A stretch of DNA of 64,000 bases from Gammaproteobacteria bacterium (lineage in GTDB: Bacteria; Pseudomonadota; Gammaproteobacteria; Steroidobacterales; Steroidobacteraceae): positions 183,916 through 247,915 of the forward strand of contig PLUE01000037.1 of the NCBI GenBank assembly GCA_003164785.1, read 5' to 3'. The notes under the pieces were generated by a model. The model did no database searches. It saw only the letters and a program-made list of their open reading frames with translations, and was not told where the DNA came from. Position numbers and translations under genes: made by a program. Shown one piece after another: positions 8,701-16,351 of this stretch (its first letter is position 1; every line of letters begins with the position of its first letter).

Positions 8701-8796
8701 GCCTTCGGCACGAACGACAACTTCGGCGGCACCAACGCGGTGTTCTACGATACGTTGGGCCGGATGTTCAAGGTCGGCGTGAGAGGAACGTTCTAG
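5764..8796 (+). CDS. TonB-dependent outer-membrane receptor
   Basis: 1010 residues from ATG 5764, preceded by AAGGGGGA; an in-frame TTG 24 bases upstream is less likely. A signal peptide ends near VQAQT (about residue 41). The TonB-box/plug start is visible as LDEITVTGSRI, followed by the plug domain with LNLTNVGEAL, NLRGL, TLVDGQR and GGASAAYGSGAVAGVVN, then a 22-strand-type barrel ending in Phe (GVRGTF), as outer-membrane barrels do. Such receptors import scarce ligands with energy from TonB-ExbBD. Long plug and barrel receptors without a siderophore gene context, next to aromatic-catabolism genes, often take up plant-derived oligomers or aromatics; that is inference. Two hairpins follow the gene. 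Confidence 0.93.
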   Translation: MTMIRVALDAALRGRVPKCFSIPALPAHVPRVLWASALLLGAGMTVQAQTPPATSTTPSGGSGERAAALDEITVTGSRIKHANDFDVATPTTVVDAAYLQNLNLTNVGEALTQLPSNVSTFTPATTGNSSFFAGSVIPNLRGLNPYFGSRTLTLVDGQRFVPTNQGDGLDLNFIPSVLIDHMDVVTGGASAAYGSGAVAGVVNLVMNRKLEGGKFTADYGETQEQDAKDKHVAAAYGFDFLDGRAHLVVGAEYEDSGNAACLERSWCQKGEGFYATGASSFVVGNNLRLTQTSPTGTLFNFAPGATTLQGNAAGTGLVPFAIGQQPVSSTSPFNSYSGGQGQSIYAHTNLTAPVTKKVIDELFTLALTDTVNMKVDTSYGKVTTTNYTAAVTSLFTGPIAADNAYVALNPGLAGAVGSLVDKQWDNQVSSQTDVDTTVWRTVIGFDGKFGSSSWSWDGYYEYGHTYRTQEVEDNLHLNESTLALDSVLVAGVPECRSTATGVYPAGYTADPALANGCVAVSPFGTQALTAAQKAYMFGNLVEDLTYTQNVVDLNASGDLFSGVGFGAGPVSAAVGGDYREEAGNNVDNPGVPANVSSDYLIQYGSSFAGKVTVYELFAETSVPILKDMPFAHRLDLDLAARESRYDNQGEAGTDGSYAQHNITTWKLSGNWEPVEWFRFRGSESKDARAANFRELYYEQLIGAGGDFGFCGASGTRNDPCNWTLKGNTDLRPEQSKTTTVGFVLTPSALVPGFQFAADWFNIKITDAIQQANVTSVLQGCQLNHVAADCAQLTQAPGTTGYTDIVDLTATATNGSGYLFKGIDFTTSYHLDLGSARSVDLRLLATHMIAQDYEPIPGGAFVNLVGQNGTGNTFLADYQPTAHWVANFVATYNQDPFSITGQVRFVSSGIMNYNAVPISTPTASIPGGDYALNDNYVPNYFVFNLNGAYKLPEMRGLKMTLFGSVNNLLNKQPPFAAGTGAFGTNDNFGGTNAVFYDTLGRMFKVGVRGTF

Positions 8797-8811
8797 AGTC
8801 TTGGTAATAGA

Positions 8812-8853
8812 GCGTTCGGGTCGATTGGCGTCCTGCCAATCGATTCCGAACGC
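8812..8853. terminator. Strong hairpin between convergent genes (1)
   Basis: GCGTTCGG (8812-8819) pairs with CCGAACGC (8846-8853), and within it TCGATTGGC (8821-8829) pairs with GCCAATCGA (8835-8843), leaving a five-base loop. It starts 15 bases after the TonB receptor stop. No T-run; works in either direction between the receptor and the ThDP enzyme gene. Confidence 0.7.
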
Positions 8854-8883
8854 CGACAGCTCAAAGTTTGCCGTCTAAAACAG

Positions 8884-8920
8884 GACCGCGAGAACCCGGA
8901 TTTGTCCGGGTCTGGCGGTC
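8884..8920. terminator. Hairpin between convergent genes (2)
   Basis: GACCGC (8884-8889) pairs with GCGGTC (8915-8920), and inside it ACCCGGA (8894-8900) with TCCGGGT (8905-8911). It lies just past the 3' end of the minus-strand ThDP enzyme gene and probably serves that transcript. Confidence 0.6.
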
Positions 8921-8947
8921 GTCTCCCGACTCGATCCGGCGCATTTC

Positions 8948-10603
8948 CTAGCTCTGATAGCCCTGGGCGAAGGTCGAATAAATCTTCTCATCGGTGGTGA
9001 TGAACTCCAGCAGGGCGGGGCGCCCTTCCTTGGTCGCCGCGATGCCCCGCTGCAACGCCGCCTTCACTTCCGATGGTTCGGTGATGCGCTCGCCGTAGCC
9101 GCCCAAGGCACGTGCCCAGTCGGCGTAATTGCCCGAGATGTCCGTGGATTTGTACTTCTCGCGCGACAACGCCATCACCTTGAATTCCATGGCCATCGAG
9201 TAGTTGTTGAACAAGATGGACAGGATGGGAATGTTGCATCGGACGCAGGTTTCGAAATCCATCCCGGTCATGCCGATCGCGGCATCGCCCCACACATTGA
9301 TGCAGAGCTTGTCCGGACGGGCGAGTTTGGCGCCCATGGCCAGACCCAAACCGTAGCCGAGCTGGGTGGACTTGCCCCAGCCAATGTAGGACATCGGCGT
9401 CGTCGTGGTCCAAAACGGCGACAGCTCGTCGCGCGGACTGCCGGCATCGTGCGTGATGACGGTGTTGGCCACGTCCGCCGTGTGCAGGAGATCCCAGATC
9501 ACCCGGTACGGTGACATGGGCTTGGCCTTGCTCTCGAGGAGCGGCATCCACTTGGCGAGCCACTCGTCCTTTTGATTCTTGATGCGCTTGGTCACGTCGT
9601 GAAGCCGGCCGCGCGGCTTGTTCCCCAGCCGGTCCTTGATCGCATTGCCGAGCATGCCCAGCGCCAACTTCGAATCGCCCACCAGCGGAAAGTCGGTGGC
9701 GATGCCCTTGTTGATGTCGCCCGGCTCGATCGTGTTGTGCACGAAGGTCTTGTTGGCGGTCGGAAATTTGATGCCGAACGGCGTCAACGTGAAGCTCGCA
9801 CCGACACCGAACACCACGTCGGCATCCTGGACGTGCTGGAACACCGATCCCGGCATGGCCACACCGCCCGACCCCAGCGACAGCGGGTGGGTCTCCGGGA
9901 AGGAGCTCTTGCCTTCCAGGCTGGTGGTCACGGGCGCTTCCAGCATTTCCGCCACGGCCAACAGTTCGGGCCATGCCTTGGCATAGTGGACCCCTTGGCC
10001 GGCATAGATCAGGGGCTGATTGGCCGCGATCAGGGCACCGGCGGCGGCGTCCACCGCGGCCGGATCGGGCGCGGAGCGGAAGCGGCGGGTGGGCACGTAC
10101 TCGAGCGGACCCGGCACTTCTTCGTTCCATACGTCGCCCGGGATCTCGATCAAGACCGGCCCGGGGCGGCCGTTGCGCGCCTGGGTGAACGCCCGGCGCA
10201 TGGCCGCGACGATCATTTCCGGCGTGGTGATGGTTTCGCTCGACTTGGTGATGTGCTGGAAGTTGAGCGCGGAGTTGAAGTTCGGCTTGACCCAGAGCTG
10301 CGAGCGCGGCGAACCGCCCGCGATCACGATCAGGGGCACGGCCTCGGCATATGCCTGGGCGACGGCGCCGAAGGTGTTCTCGATGCCCGGACCGGCCTGC
10401 ATGCAGAACACGCCGACCGAGTCGCCGGAGGTCTGGCGGCTGATGGCGTCGGCCATGTGCGCGCCCACGCGCTCCTGGCGCACGATGATGGGTCGGATGT
10501 CGATGGCGGCCGCGGCCTCAATCAGCGGATTGAGCGGATACGCCAGCAGGTACTCGACGCCCTCGCGCTTCAAAATCTCTGCGGTCACTTGCGCAACATT
10601 CAC
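8948..10603 (-). CDS. ThDP-dependent enzyme, acetolactate-synthase/decarboxylase-like
   Basis: 551 residues from a GTG start with AAGGGAGAAG before it. Three-domain ThDP enzyme: N-terminal pyrimidine-binding domain with the activating Glu in VRQERVGAHMAD, a central domain, and a C-terminal PP-binding domain with WGDAAIGMTG ending in FNNYSM, the GDx...NN metal-diphosphate motif. This architecture covers acetolactate synthase, benzoylformate decarboxylase and related 2-keto-acid decarboxylases or ligases. The protein is not the biosynthetic IlvB (no IlvN gene nearby), so a catabolic role on a 2-keto acid or aldehyde is likely. Last gene of the MBL-EthD-ThDP unit (minus). The exact reaction cannot be assigned. 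Confidence 0.85.
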   Translation of the reverse strand: MNVAQVTAEILKREGVEYLLAYPLNPLIEAAAAIDIRPIIVRQERVGAHMADAISRQTSGDSVGVFCMQAGPGIENTFGAVAQAYAEAVPLIVIAGGSPRSQLWVKPNFNSALNFQHITKSSETITTPEMIVAAMRRAFTQARNGRPGPVLIEIPGDVWNEEVPGPLEYVPTRRFRSAPDPAAVDAAAGALIAANQPLIYAGQGVHYAKAWPELLAVAEMLEAPVTTSLEGKSSFPETHPLSLGSGGVAMPGSVFQHVQDADVVFGVGASFTLTPFGIKFPTANKTFVHNTIEPGDINKGIATDFPLVGDSKLALGMLGNAIKDRLGNKPRGRLHDVTKRIKNQKDEWLAKWMPLLESKAKPMSPYRVIWDLLHTADVANTVITHDAGSPRDELSPFWTTTTPMSYIGWGKSTQLGYGLGLAMGAKLARPDKLCINVWGDAAIGMTGMDFETCVRCNIPILSILFNNYSMAMEFKVMALSREKYKSTDISGNYADWARALGGYGERITEPSEVKAALQRGIAATKEGRPALLEFITTDEKIYSTFAQGYQS

Positions 10604-10675
10604 TAGCTTCTCCCTTGACGTGTTTTGATTATGGCATCGCGCGGTGGCCGGAGGGCCCTCGCGTGGTGATCGCTG

Positions 10676-11359
10676 TCAGGCGCCGCCGATCCCGTGGATC
10701 GTCGTCGCAAAGGCAGTCGGCATCACGCTCGAAAAGGCGGGCACATCGTCGATCAACGTCTGGCCGTGGGCCACCCCGGCCGCGCCGAAGGCTTGGTGGT
10801 CATTGATGTAGATGTTAACGCAGCCGATGTAGGGCGGGGCACCGGTGGGCGCGCCGCTCTCGCCGCGGCGCAGTTCGAAGCGCTTGATTGCCGCGGCGCC
10901 GTACAGGCGCATGATGAGCGGCATGTGGGCTCGCCGATAATAGTCGACGTCCCAACGTACGCTGGCGCCGTTCGGATAGAGGATGGTAAGGCAGGTGTCG
11001 CCGAGCTGCATCGCGCCACGGTCCGTCCCATCCTCGCCCTGGACCCGGTCGAACTGAATGGTGGGCATCGTGTTGGTGAAGTTGGCCACGTCGGCAATCA
11101 ATGCCGGGCCATGGGTTTCATTGTGTTGCTGGAATGCGTCAAAGTCCCGGATCCAGATATTGATCGCCGCCGCGTAGGCCGGCGCCGGCGCCCCGGCGGG
11201 GGTGGGGTCCACGGTGCGCAATTCGAAGCGCGCGATGGAGTCGCCGTAAAGCCGCATGATGAGGGGCAGATGGTGGTCGCGGTAGTAATCGGCATTGAAC
11301 GTGAGGCCGGCTCCGGCCGGGTACAGGATCGTCACGCAATGGCTGCTCTCTTGGGTCAT
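10676..11359 (-). CDS. Tandem EthD-domain protein
   Basis: About 227 residues from ATG 11359, which has GAGGAAG upstream; ATG 11380 is in frame but lacks a ribosome-binding site and would overlap the preceding gene. Two EthD-like ferredoxin-fold halves are obvious: CVTILYPAGAG, YYRDHHLPLIMRLYG, FELR in the first and CLTILYPNGAS, YYRRAHMPLIMRLYG, FELR in the second, with a glycine-acid linker between. EthD-type proteins are small dabb-like proteins found with ring-cleaving and ether-degrading systems; many need a partner enzyme. The internal duplication would create in one chain the dimer that single-domain EthD proteins form. It lies between an MBL-fold gene and a ThDP enzyme gene in one unit. 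Confidence 0.8.
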   Translation of the reverse strand: MTQESSHCVTILYPAGAGLTFNADYYRDHHLPLIMRLYGDSIARFELRTVDPTPAGAPAPAYAAAINIWIRDFDAFQQHNETHGPALIADVANFTNTMPTIQFDRVQGEDGTDRGAMQLGDTCLTILYPNGASVRWDVDYYRRAHMPLIMRLYGAAAIKRFELRRGESGAPTGAPPYIGCVNIYINDHQAFGAAGVAHGQTLIDDVPAFSSVMPTAFATTIHGIGGA

Positions 11360-11372
11360 CGACTGCTTCCTC

Positions 11373-12308
11373 TCAGGCATCGGGCGCGAAATGGCCCCAC
11401 AGGCTCTTGAACGCCATGGTCACGAACACGTCGGAATTGCCCCATTTGGCGTCGAATTCCCGGGCCGGGGCGGCGGCCACGACCTCGTCGGGCGCCAGAC
11501 CCTTGCGCAGCAACTTGCCGAGGCGGTCGAAGATGGCCGCGTACATGTCGCGCTGCGCCTCGAGATCCGCGCGCGTCAACACCGGCCCATTGGCCGGCAC
11601 GATGCGGGTGTTGGCGTCGGCGAGCGCAATCAGCGTTTTCAGACCATCGACCATGCCGCCGATCCAGCCGCCGGTGCCCCAATCGATGACCGGCCAGCCG
11701 TCGCCGGAGACCGCGCCGCCGGTGACGAGCACATTGCGGCGGGCGAATTTGACATAAATATCCCCGTCCGTATGGGCCTGCAGGAGATAGCCATAATCCA
11801 CCGGCTCATCGCCGAACGTCAGTTTGGCCGACCCATAGACGGTGGCATTCGGCCGCGCCTTCGGCGGAAGCGGGCCGTACGACCGGTTCTCCCAGGGCAC
11901 CGGCGTCTTGTAGCCGAGCCACAGCTTGGTGTTCTCGTGCGCAATGATGCGCGTGTCGCCCCCGGCCAGACGCTCGTTGGAGCCGGTCTGTTCGGGGTGC
12001 CAGTGGGTGTTGAACAGCGTGTGGACGCGTTTCCGCCCGGTTTGCTTGAAAACCACATCCAACAGGTCGCGGGAACGCTCTTCGAGGCCCCCATCCACGA
12101 GCAGCAGGCCGTCCGGGCCGCGCAATGCGACCACATTGGCGCCGGCGCCCGTGAATACGGTCAACTCGTCGGTCAGCGGTGTCGCTCCGATCTCGGGGCC
12201 GCGGCTTTTCGCCGTCGCAGGGGCCGCGGCAATGCCAAATAGGGTAAGGCCGGCGGCGCCGTGGAGGGCCGCGTTCAAAAACCGTCTGCGAGCACTGGGT
12301 ATCATCAT
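11373..12308 (-). CDS. Exported MBL-fold metallohydrolase, cassette copy 1
   Basis: 311 residues. The N-terminus (SARRRFLNAALHGAAG) is a twin-arginine-like signal, so the protein probably folds before export to the periplasm. Metallo-beta-lactamase motifs: VDGG (71-74), THWHPEQ with His102 and His104, AHENTKLWLG, and QAHTDGDIY. The usual HxHxDH reads HxHxEQ here: the Asp is Glu and the last His is Gln, so one metal site may be altered. A clear paralogue lies at 21493-22431. It is divergent from the PSD-type cytochrome gene and first in the MBL-EthD-ThDP unit. The hydrolytic substrate is unknown. Confidence 0.83.
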   Translation of the reverse strand: MMIPSARRRFLNAALHGAAGLTLFGIAAAPATAKSRGPEIGATPLTDELTVFTGAGANVVALRGPDGLLLVDGGLEERSRDLLDVVFKQTGRKRVHTLFNTHWHPEQTGSNERLAGGDTRIIAHENTKLWLGYKTPVPWENRSYGPLPPKARPNATVYGSAKLTFGDEPVDYGYLLQAHTDGDIYVKFARRNVLVTGGAVSGDGWPVIDWGTGGWIGGMVDGLKTLIALADANTRIVPANGPVLTRADLEAQRDMYAAIFDRLGKLLRKGLAPDEVVAAAPAREFDAKWGNSDVFVTMAFKSLWGHFAPDA

Positions 12309-12506
12309 GGGCTCGCACTCTAACGCAGATTCGAGGGCCGTAAAGTGCCGTTAGCGCCTCGTTTCGCGCCGCGTCGGGTATTAGCTCTCCAACAGTTGAA
12401 CGGGATAATTGCCCGGTCGGTAAGTAGAATGCTATCATTATGTCCATGGGTTCGTGCGCGGGGGCGCGCAGGGCTTGCGAGGACGCCTAAGCTGGAGAGA
12501 ACGTCG

Positions 12507-14999
12507 ATGACCGGACGGTTGAAACGAGAATTGCTGTCGGCTGGCGCCGCATGTGTGCTGGCGGCGGCGTCGTGGGCTTCCGTAGCCGCCCCTGCAACCG
12601 CGCCCCCAGCGGCGTCACCGGCGCTGGCGAGCGCAACCGCCGACGCGCCGGTCGACCCCACGATCGCCGCGGTGCCCGGCGCGGCCGCGCACTGGCCGAT
12701 GCTCAAGCAGTATTGCAGCAAGTGTCATAACGCCGAGGATTGGGCGGGCAGCATCGCCTTCGACACGATGTCGCCCGGCGCCATTCCGGACGATGCCGAT
12801 GTGTGGGAACACGCCGTCGGCAAATTGCGCGGCCGTCTGATGCCGCCGCCGGGCAAACCGCAGCCCCCCACGCCGGAACTGAAGTCCTTCGTCTCCTGGA
12901 TGGAGGCAACCCTCGACCAGGCGAGCGCGGAACGTCCCCCCAACCCCGGCTTCGTCGCACTGCATCGGCTGAACCGCAAGGAGTACGCCAACGCGGTGGC
13001 GGATCTGCTCGCGGTCAAGGTGGATGCCTCGGGGCTGCTGCCGCAGGACGACATCGGCGATGGCTTCGACAACGTCGCGAACGTGCTGCAGGTGTCGCCT
13101 TCGTTCCTCGACAATTATCTGACGGCCGCCCGCCTCGTGGCGACCGACGCCTTGGGCGACCCGGCGGCGAAGCCCGTCGGCGTGCAGTTCACTGCGAAGG
13201 GCGGCGACAATCAGCAATTCCACGAAGAGGGGTTGCCGCTCGGCACGCGCGGCGGCTTGGTTGCCGATGCCGATTTTCCGGCCGATGGGGAATACGAACT
13301 GAACATCGGAAACCTGGCGGTCGCGCTCTGGGTCTACAACATGGAGTTCCAGCACACCGTGGTGGCGACCCTCGACGGCGCCAAGTTCTTCGAGACCAAG
13401 ATCGGCGGCGAAGAGGACATGAAGGCGATCGACCAGAAGCAGGATCCCGCGGTCGATGCCATCAACGCGCGCCTGAAGAAGATCCGCTTTCATGCCACGG
13501 CGGGTCCGCACAAGGTGGCCGTGACCTTCGTCCATCGTACCTTTGCGGAATCGGACGACAAGCTGGAACAGACCATCCGGGGCGGCGGCCAGGATCGGGT
13601 GCTGCGCCTGGCGTCCTTCGAGGTGCGTGGGCCCTTCTCGCCGACCGGCGTGAGCGACACGGTCAGCCGTCGTCGCATCTTCGTCTGCCGCCCGCATGCC
13701 GAGGCCGAGGAGCAGCCGTGCGCCGAGCAGATCATCTCCAAGCTCGCGCGCGAGGCGTACCGCCGCCCGATCACGACGGCGGACATGCAGCCCTTGCTCA
13801 AGTTCTACCGCACCGGGCGCAAGGAGCACGACTTCGACGCGGGGATCCGCATGGCATTGACGGCCATTTTGGCGAGCCCCAACTTCCTGTATCGCGCGGA
13901 GCCGACGCCGGTTAACGCCAGCGACGGCTCATCGTATCGGGTGAACGACCTGGAACTCGCGTCGCGCCTGTCGTTCTTCCTGTGGAGCAGCCTGCCCGAC
14001 GACGAACTTGTGAACGTCGCGACCAATGGCCATCTGCACGAACCGGACGTGCTGGCGCACCAGGTCAAGCGGATGCTGGCCGACCCGCGCTCCCGGACGC
14101 TCGCCACGAACTTCGCGTTCCAGTGGCTGAACATCAACAAGCTCGCGGAAATCGAGCCGGACCCGAAAATGTTCCCGTATGCCGGCGATCCTCGCGAGGA
14201 CTACCGGACGGAGATCCGTCTGTTCGTGGACAGCGTCTTCCGCGAGGACCGCAGCGTCCTCGATCTGATGACGGCGAACTACACCTTCCTGAACGAGCGG
14301 CTCGCCTTGCTGTATGGCATCAACAACGTCAAGGGCTCCGCGTTCCGCCGCGTGACGCTCACCGATCCGAACCGGTTCGGTCTGCTGGGCAAGGGCGCCA
14401 TCCTGATGGCGTCGTCGTATCCCAATCGAACCTCGCCCGTCTTGCGGGGGGCGTGGATCTTGGAGCGCGTCACCGGCACGCCGCCGCATGCGCCGCCCGC
14501 CAGCGTACCGTCACTGAAGGAGAACAAGCTGGGTGAGCATGCGCACACCGTGCGCGAGTTGATGGCCCAGCATCGTGACAACCCGAGCTGCTTTGCCTGT
14601 CATGGCGTGCTCGATCCGCTCGGGGAGTCGTTGGAGAACTTCGACGCGGTCGGGGTGTGGCGCGTGAAGGACCGGTTTGCCGGCTCGGTCATCGATGCAT
14701 CGGGCAAGTTGCCCGATGGAACGAACATCAACGGCCCGGTGGATCTGCGCAATGCGCTCGTGAGCGACCCGACCCAGTTCGTGCAGACGCTGACTGAGAA
14801 GCTCATGACATATGCGACGGGACGCACCATCGAGCCGTCGGACATGCCGACCGTCCGTCAGATCGTGCGCAACGCCGCACACGACAATTATCGCTTCTCA
14901 TCGCTGGTGATGAACATCGTCAACAGCGATGCCTTTCAAATGCGCAGGGTGCCGAAGATGGATGCCGTGCCGGCGCCGATTCAAAGTGCCAATCGCTGA
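12507..14999 (+). CDS. PSD/DUF1592-type two-heme c-type cytochrome protein, cassette copy 1
   Basis: 830 residues from ATG 12507 (GGAGAGA upstream), with a signal peptide to about residue 30. Seen: a heme c site CSKCH (Cys70, Cys73, His74) followed by DWAGSIAFDTM and RLMPPPGKPQP, then LHRLNRKEYANAVADLL, a long beta-rich middle, AREAYRRPIT, ILASPNFLYRAEP, LASRLSFFLWSSLPDDEL, LNERLALLYGI, and a second heme site CFACHGVLDPLGESLENFDAVG (Cys695, Cys698, His699). This order matches the planctomycete-type PSD/PSCyt domains DUF1587-DUF1595-DUF1592-DUF1588-DUF1585. Function unknown; two hemes imply periplasmic electron transfer. It is followed by the DUF1552 and ankyrin genes, as in copy 2. Confidence 0.9.
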   Translation: MTGRLKRELLSAGAACVLAAASWASVAAPATAPPAASPALASATADAPVDPTIAAVPGAAAHWPMLKQYCSKCHNAEDWAGSIAFDTMSPGAIPDDADVWEHAVGKLRGRLMPPPGKPQPPTPELKSFVSWMEATLDQASAERPPNPGFVALHRLNRKEYANAVADLLAVKVDASGLLPQDDIGDGFDNVANVLQVSPSFLDNYLTAARLVATDALGDPAAKPVGVQFTAKGGDNQQFHEEGLPLGTRGGLVADADFPADGEYELNIGNLAVALWVYNMEFQHTVVATLDGAKFFETKIGGEEDMKAIDQKQDPAVDAINARLKKIRFHATAGPHKVAVTFVHRTFAESDDKLEQTIRGGGQDRVLRLASFEVRGPFSPTGVSDTVSRRRIFVCRPHAEAEEQPCAEQIISKLAREAYRRPITTADMQPLLKFYRTGRKEHDFDAGIRMALTAILASPNFLYRAEPTPVNASDGSSYRVNDLELASRLSFFLWSSLPDDELVNVATNGHLHEPDVLAHQVKRMLADPRSRTLATNFAFQWLNINKLAEIEPDPKMFPYAGDPREDYRTEIRLFVDSVFREDRSVLDLMTANYTFLNERLALLYGINNVKGSAFRRVTLTDPNRFGLLGKGAILMASSYPNRTSPVLRGAWILERVTGTPPHAPPASVPSLKENKLGEHAHTVRELMAQHRDNPSCFACHGVLDPLGESLENFDAVGVWRVKDRFAGSVIDASGKLPDGTNINGPVDLRNALVSDPTQFVQTLTEKLMTYATGRTIEPSDMPTVRQIVRNAAHDNYRFSSLVMNIVNSDAFQMRRVPKMDAVPAPIQSANR

Positions 15000-15036
15000 T
15001 CACCGGACCTACGCAAAGCTTGACGAGGAAATAGCC

Positions 15037-16350
15037 ATGTTCATCACGAAAAAACATCTCTCACGTCGTACGATGCTGCGCGGCATGGGCTATGCGCTCT
15101 CGCTGCCGCTGCTGGACGCCATGATTCCGGCGTCGACCGCACTGGCCAACACGGCCGCGGCGCCCAACCCACGGCTCGGATTCATCTACTTTCCCCATGG
15201 GGCGATCATGGCGCGATGGATGCCGGAAGCCACGGGAACGAATTTCGTGCTGCCGCAGATCCTGAAACCGCTCGAGCCCTACCGAAGTTCCCTGACCGTC
15301 GTGAGCGGACTGCGCAACAAGGCGGGCGAAAGCCCCGCGCCGCACGCCATCATCGCGGGCACCTGGCTGAGCTGCGTCGCTCCCCCGGTGAGCCAGGCAC
15401 CCAACGGCGGGATTTCCGCGGACCAGATCGCGGCCTCACACATCGGACAGAACACCCCGCTGCCGAGCCTGGAACTCGCAGGCGAAGGCGGTGGTGGCGC
15501 CTGCGATCCATCCTTCGGCTGCAGTTACTCGGGGACGATCTCGTTCCGCACCCCGACACAGCCTTTACCCATGGAGAACAATCCGCGCAAGGCGTTCTAC
15601 AAGCTGTTCGGCCAGGGAGACACGGCGGAGGAACGTCACGCCATCGTGAGCGAGACCCAGAGCCTGCTCGACTTCGTCAGCGGCAGCGCGTCGGATCTGC
15701 AGCGCGAACTCGGCGCGCGTGATCGCGCGATGATGAGCGACTATTTGGACTCGGTCCGCGAGGTCGAGCGCCGCGTGCAGAAAATGCAGTCGGGCGAAAG
15801 TTCGGCGATGAACCTGCCGAACGCGCCCGCCGGCGTGTCCGAGGACTTCGGCAAGCAGCTCGACGCCATGTTCGAGTTGATGCTGCTCGCCTATCAGGGG
15901 AACGTCACCCGCGTGACCTCGTTCATGATCGCCAAAGAGGTGAGCATGCGCACCTACAACCAGATCGGCGTGTCGGATGCCTTTCATCCGCTCTCGCACC
16001 ATCAGAACGATCCGGCCAAGCTCGATCGGCTGGCGAAGATCCAGACGTACCACACCGAGGCGTTTGCGCGCTTCCTCAAGCGCATGCAATCGACACCGGA
16101 CGGCGACGGCTCCCTGCTGGATCATTCGATCCTGCTGTACGGCAGCAACATGAGCAACAGCGACCTGCACAACAACGACCCGCTGCCGGCGGCGATCCTG
16201 GGTCGCGGTTATGGGAAGATCAAGGGCGGCCAGCATCTGCACTATCCGCAGAACACGCCGTTCGCCAATCTGCTCGTGACGATCCTCGACCGCGCGGGTG
16301 TCCCGGTGCAATCGGTCGGCAACAGCACCGGACAGTTCTCCGAGGTTTGA
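15037..16350 (+). CDS. DUF1552 (HXXSHH) exported protein, cassette copy 1
   Basis: 437 residues from ATG 15037. Twin-arginine signal SRRTMLRGMGYALSLPLLDA at residues 9-28, so likely Tat-exported. The DUF1552 family signature HPLSHH is present (His317 to His322), with FHP..SHHQND around it, and the C-terminal half ends in DHSILLYGSNMSNS and GKIKGGQHLHYPQNTPFANLL. DUF1552 proteins are often encoded next to DUF1592 proteins; their reaction is not established. The DHS.LLYG motif near the C-terminus resembles the metal site of DUF1501/alkaline-phosphatase-like proteins, which is inference. It sits 37 bases after the cytochrome gene and 1 base before the ankyrin gene. Confidence 0.9.
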   Translation: MFITKKHLSRRTMLRGMGYALSLPLLDAMIPASTALANTAAAPNPRLGFIYFPHGAIMARWMPEATGTNFVLPQILKPLEPYRSSLTVVSGLRNKAGESPAPHAIIAGTWLSCVAPPVSQAPNGGISADQIAASHIGQNTPLPSLELAGEGGGGACDPSFGCSYSGTISFRTPTQPLPMENNPRKAFYKLFGQGDTAEERHAIVSETQSLLDFVSGSASDLQRELGARDRAMMSDYLDSVREVERRVQKMQSGESSAMNLPNAPAGVSEDFGKQLDAMFELMLLAYQGNVTRVTSFMIAKEVSMRTYNQIGVSDAFHPLSHHQNDPAKLDRLAKIQTYHTEAFARFLKRMQSTPDGDGSLLDHSILLYGSNMSNSDLHNNDPLPAAILGRGYGKIKGGQHLHYPQNTPFANLLVTILDRAGVPVQSVGNSTGQFSEV

Positions 16351-16351
16351 C

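Noticed and set aside
12615..13829. Long antisense frame across the PSD cytochrome gene
   Set aside because: Overlaps a gene with two heme sites and family blocks; the antisense product is basic and without any domain.
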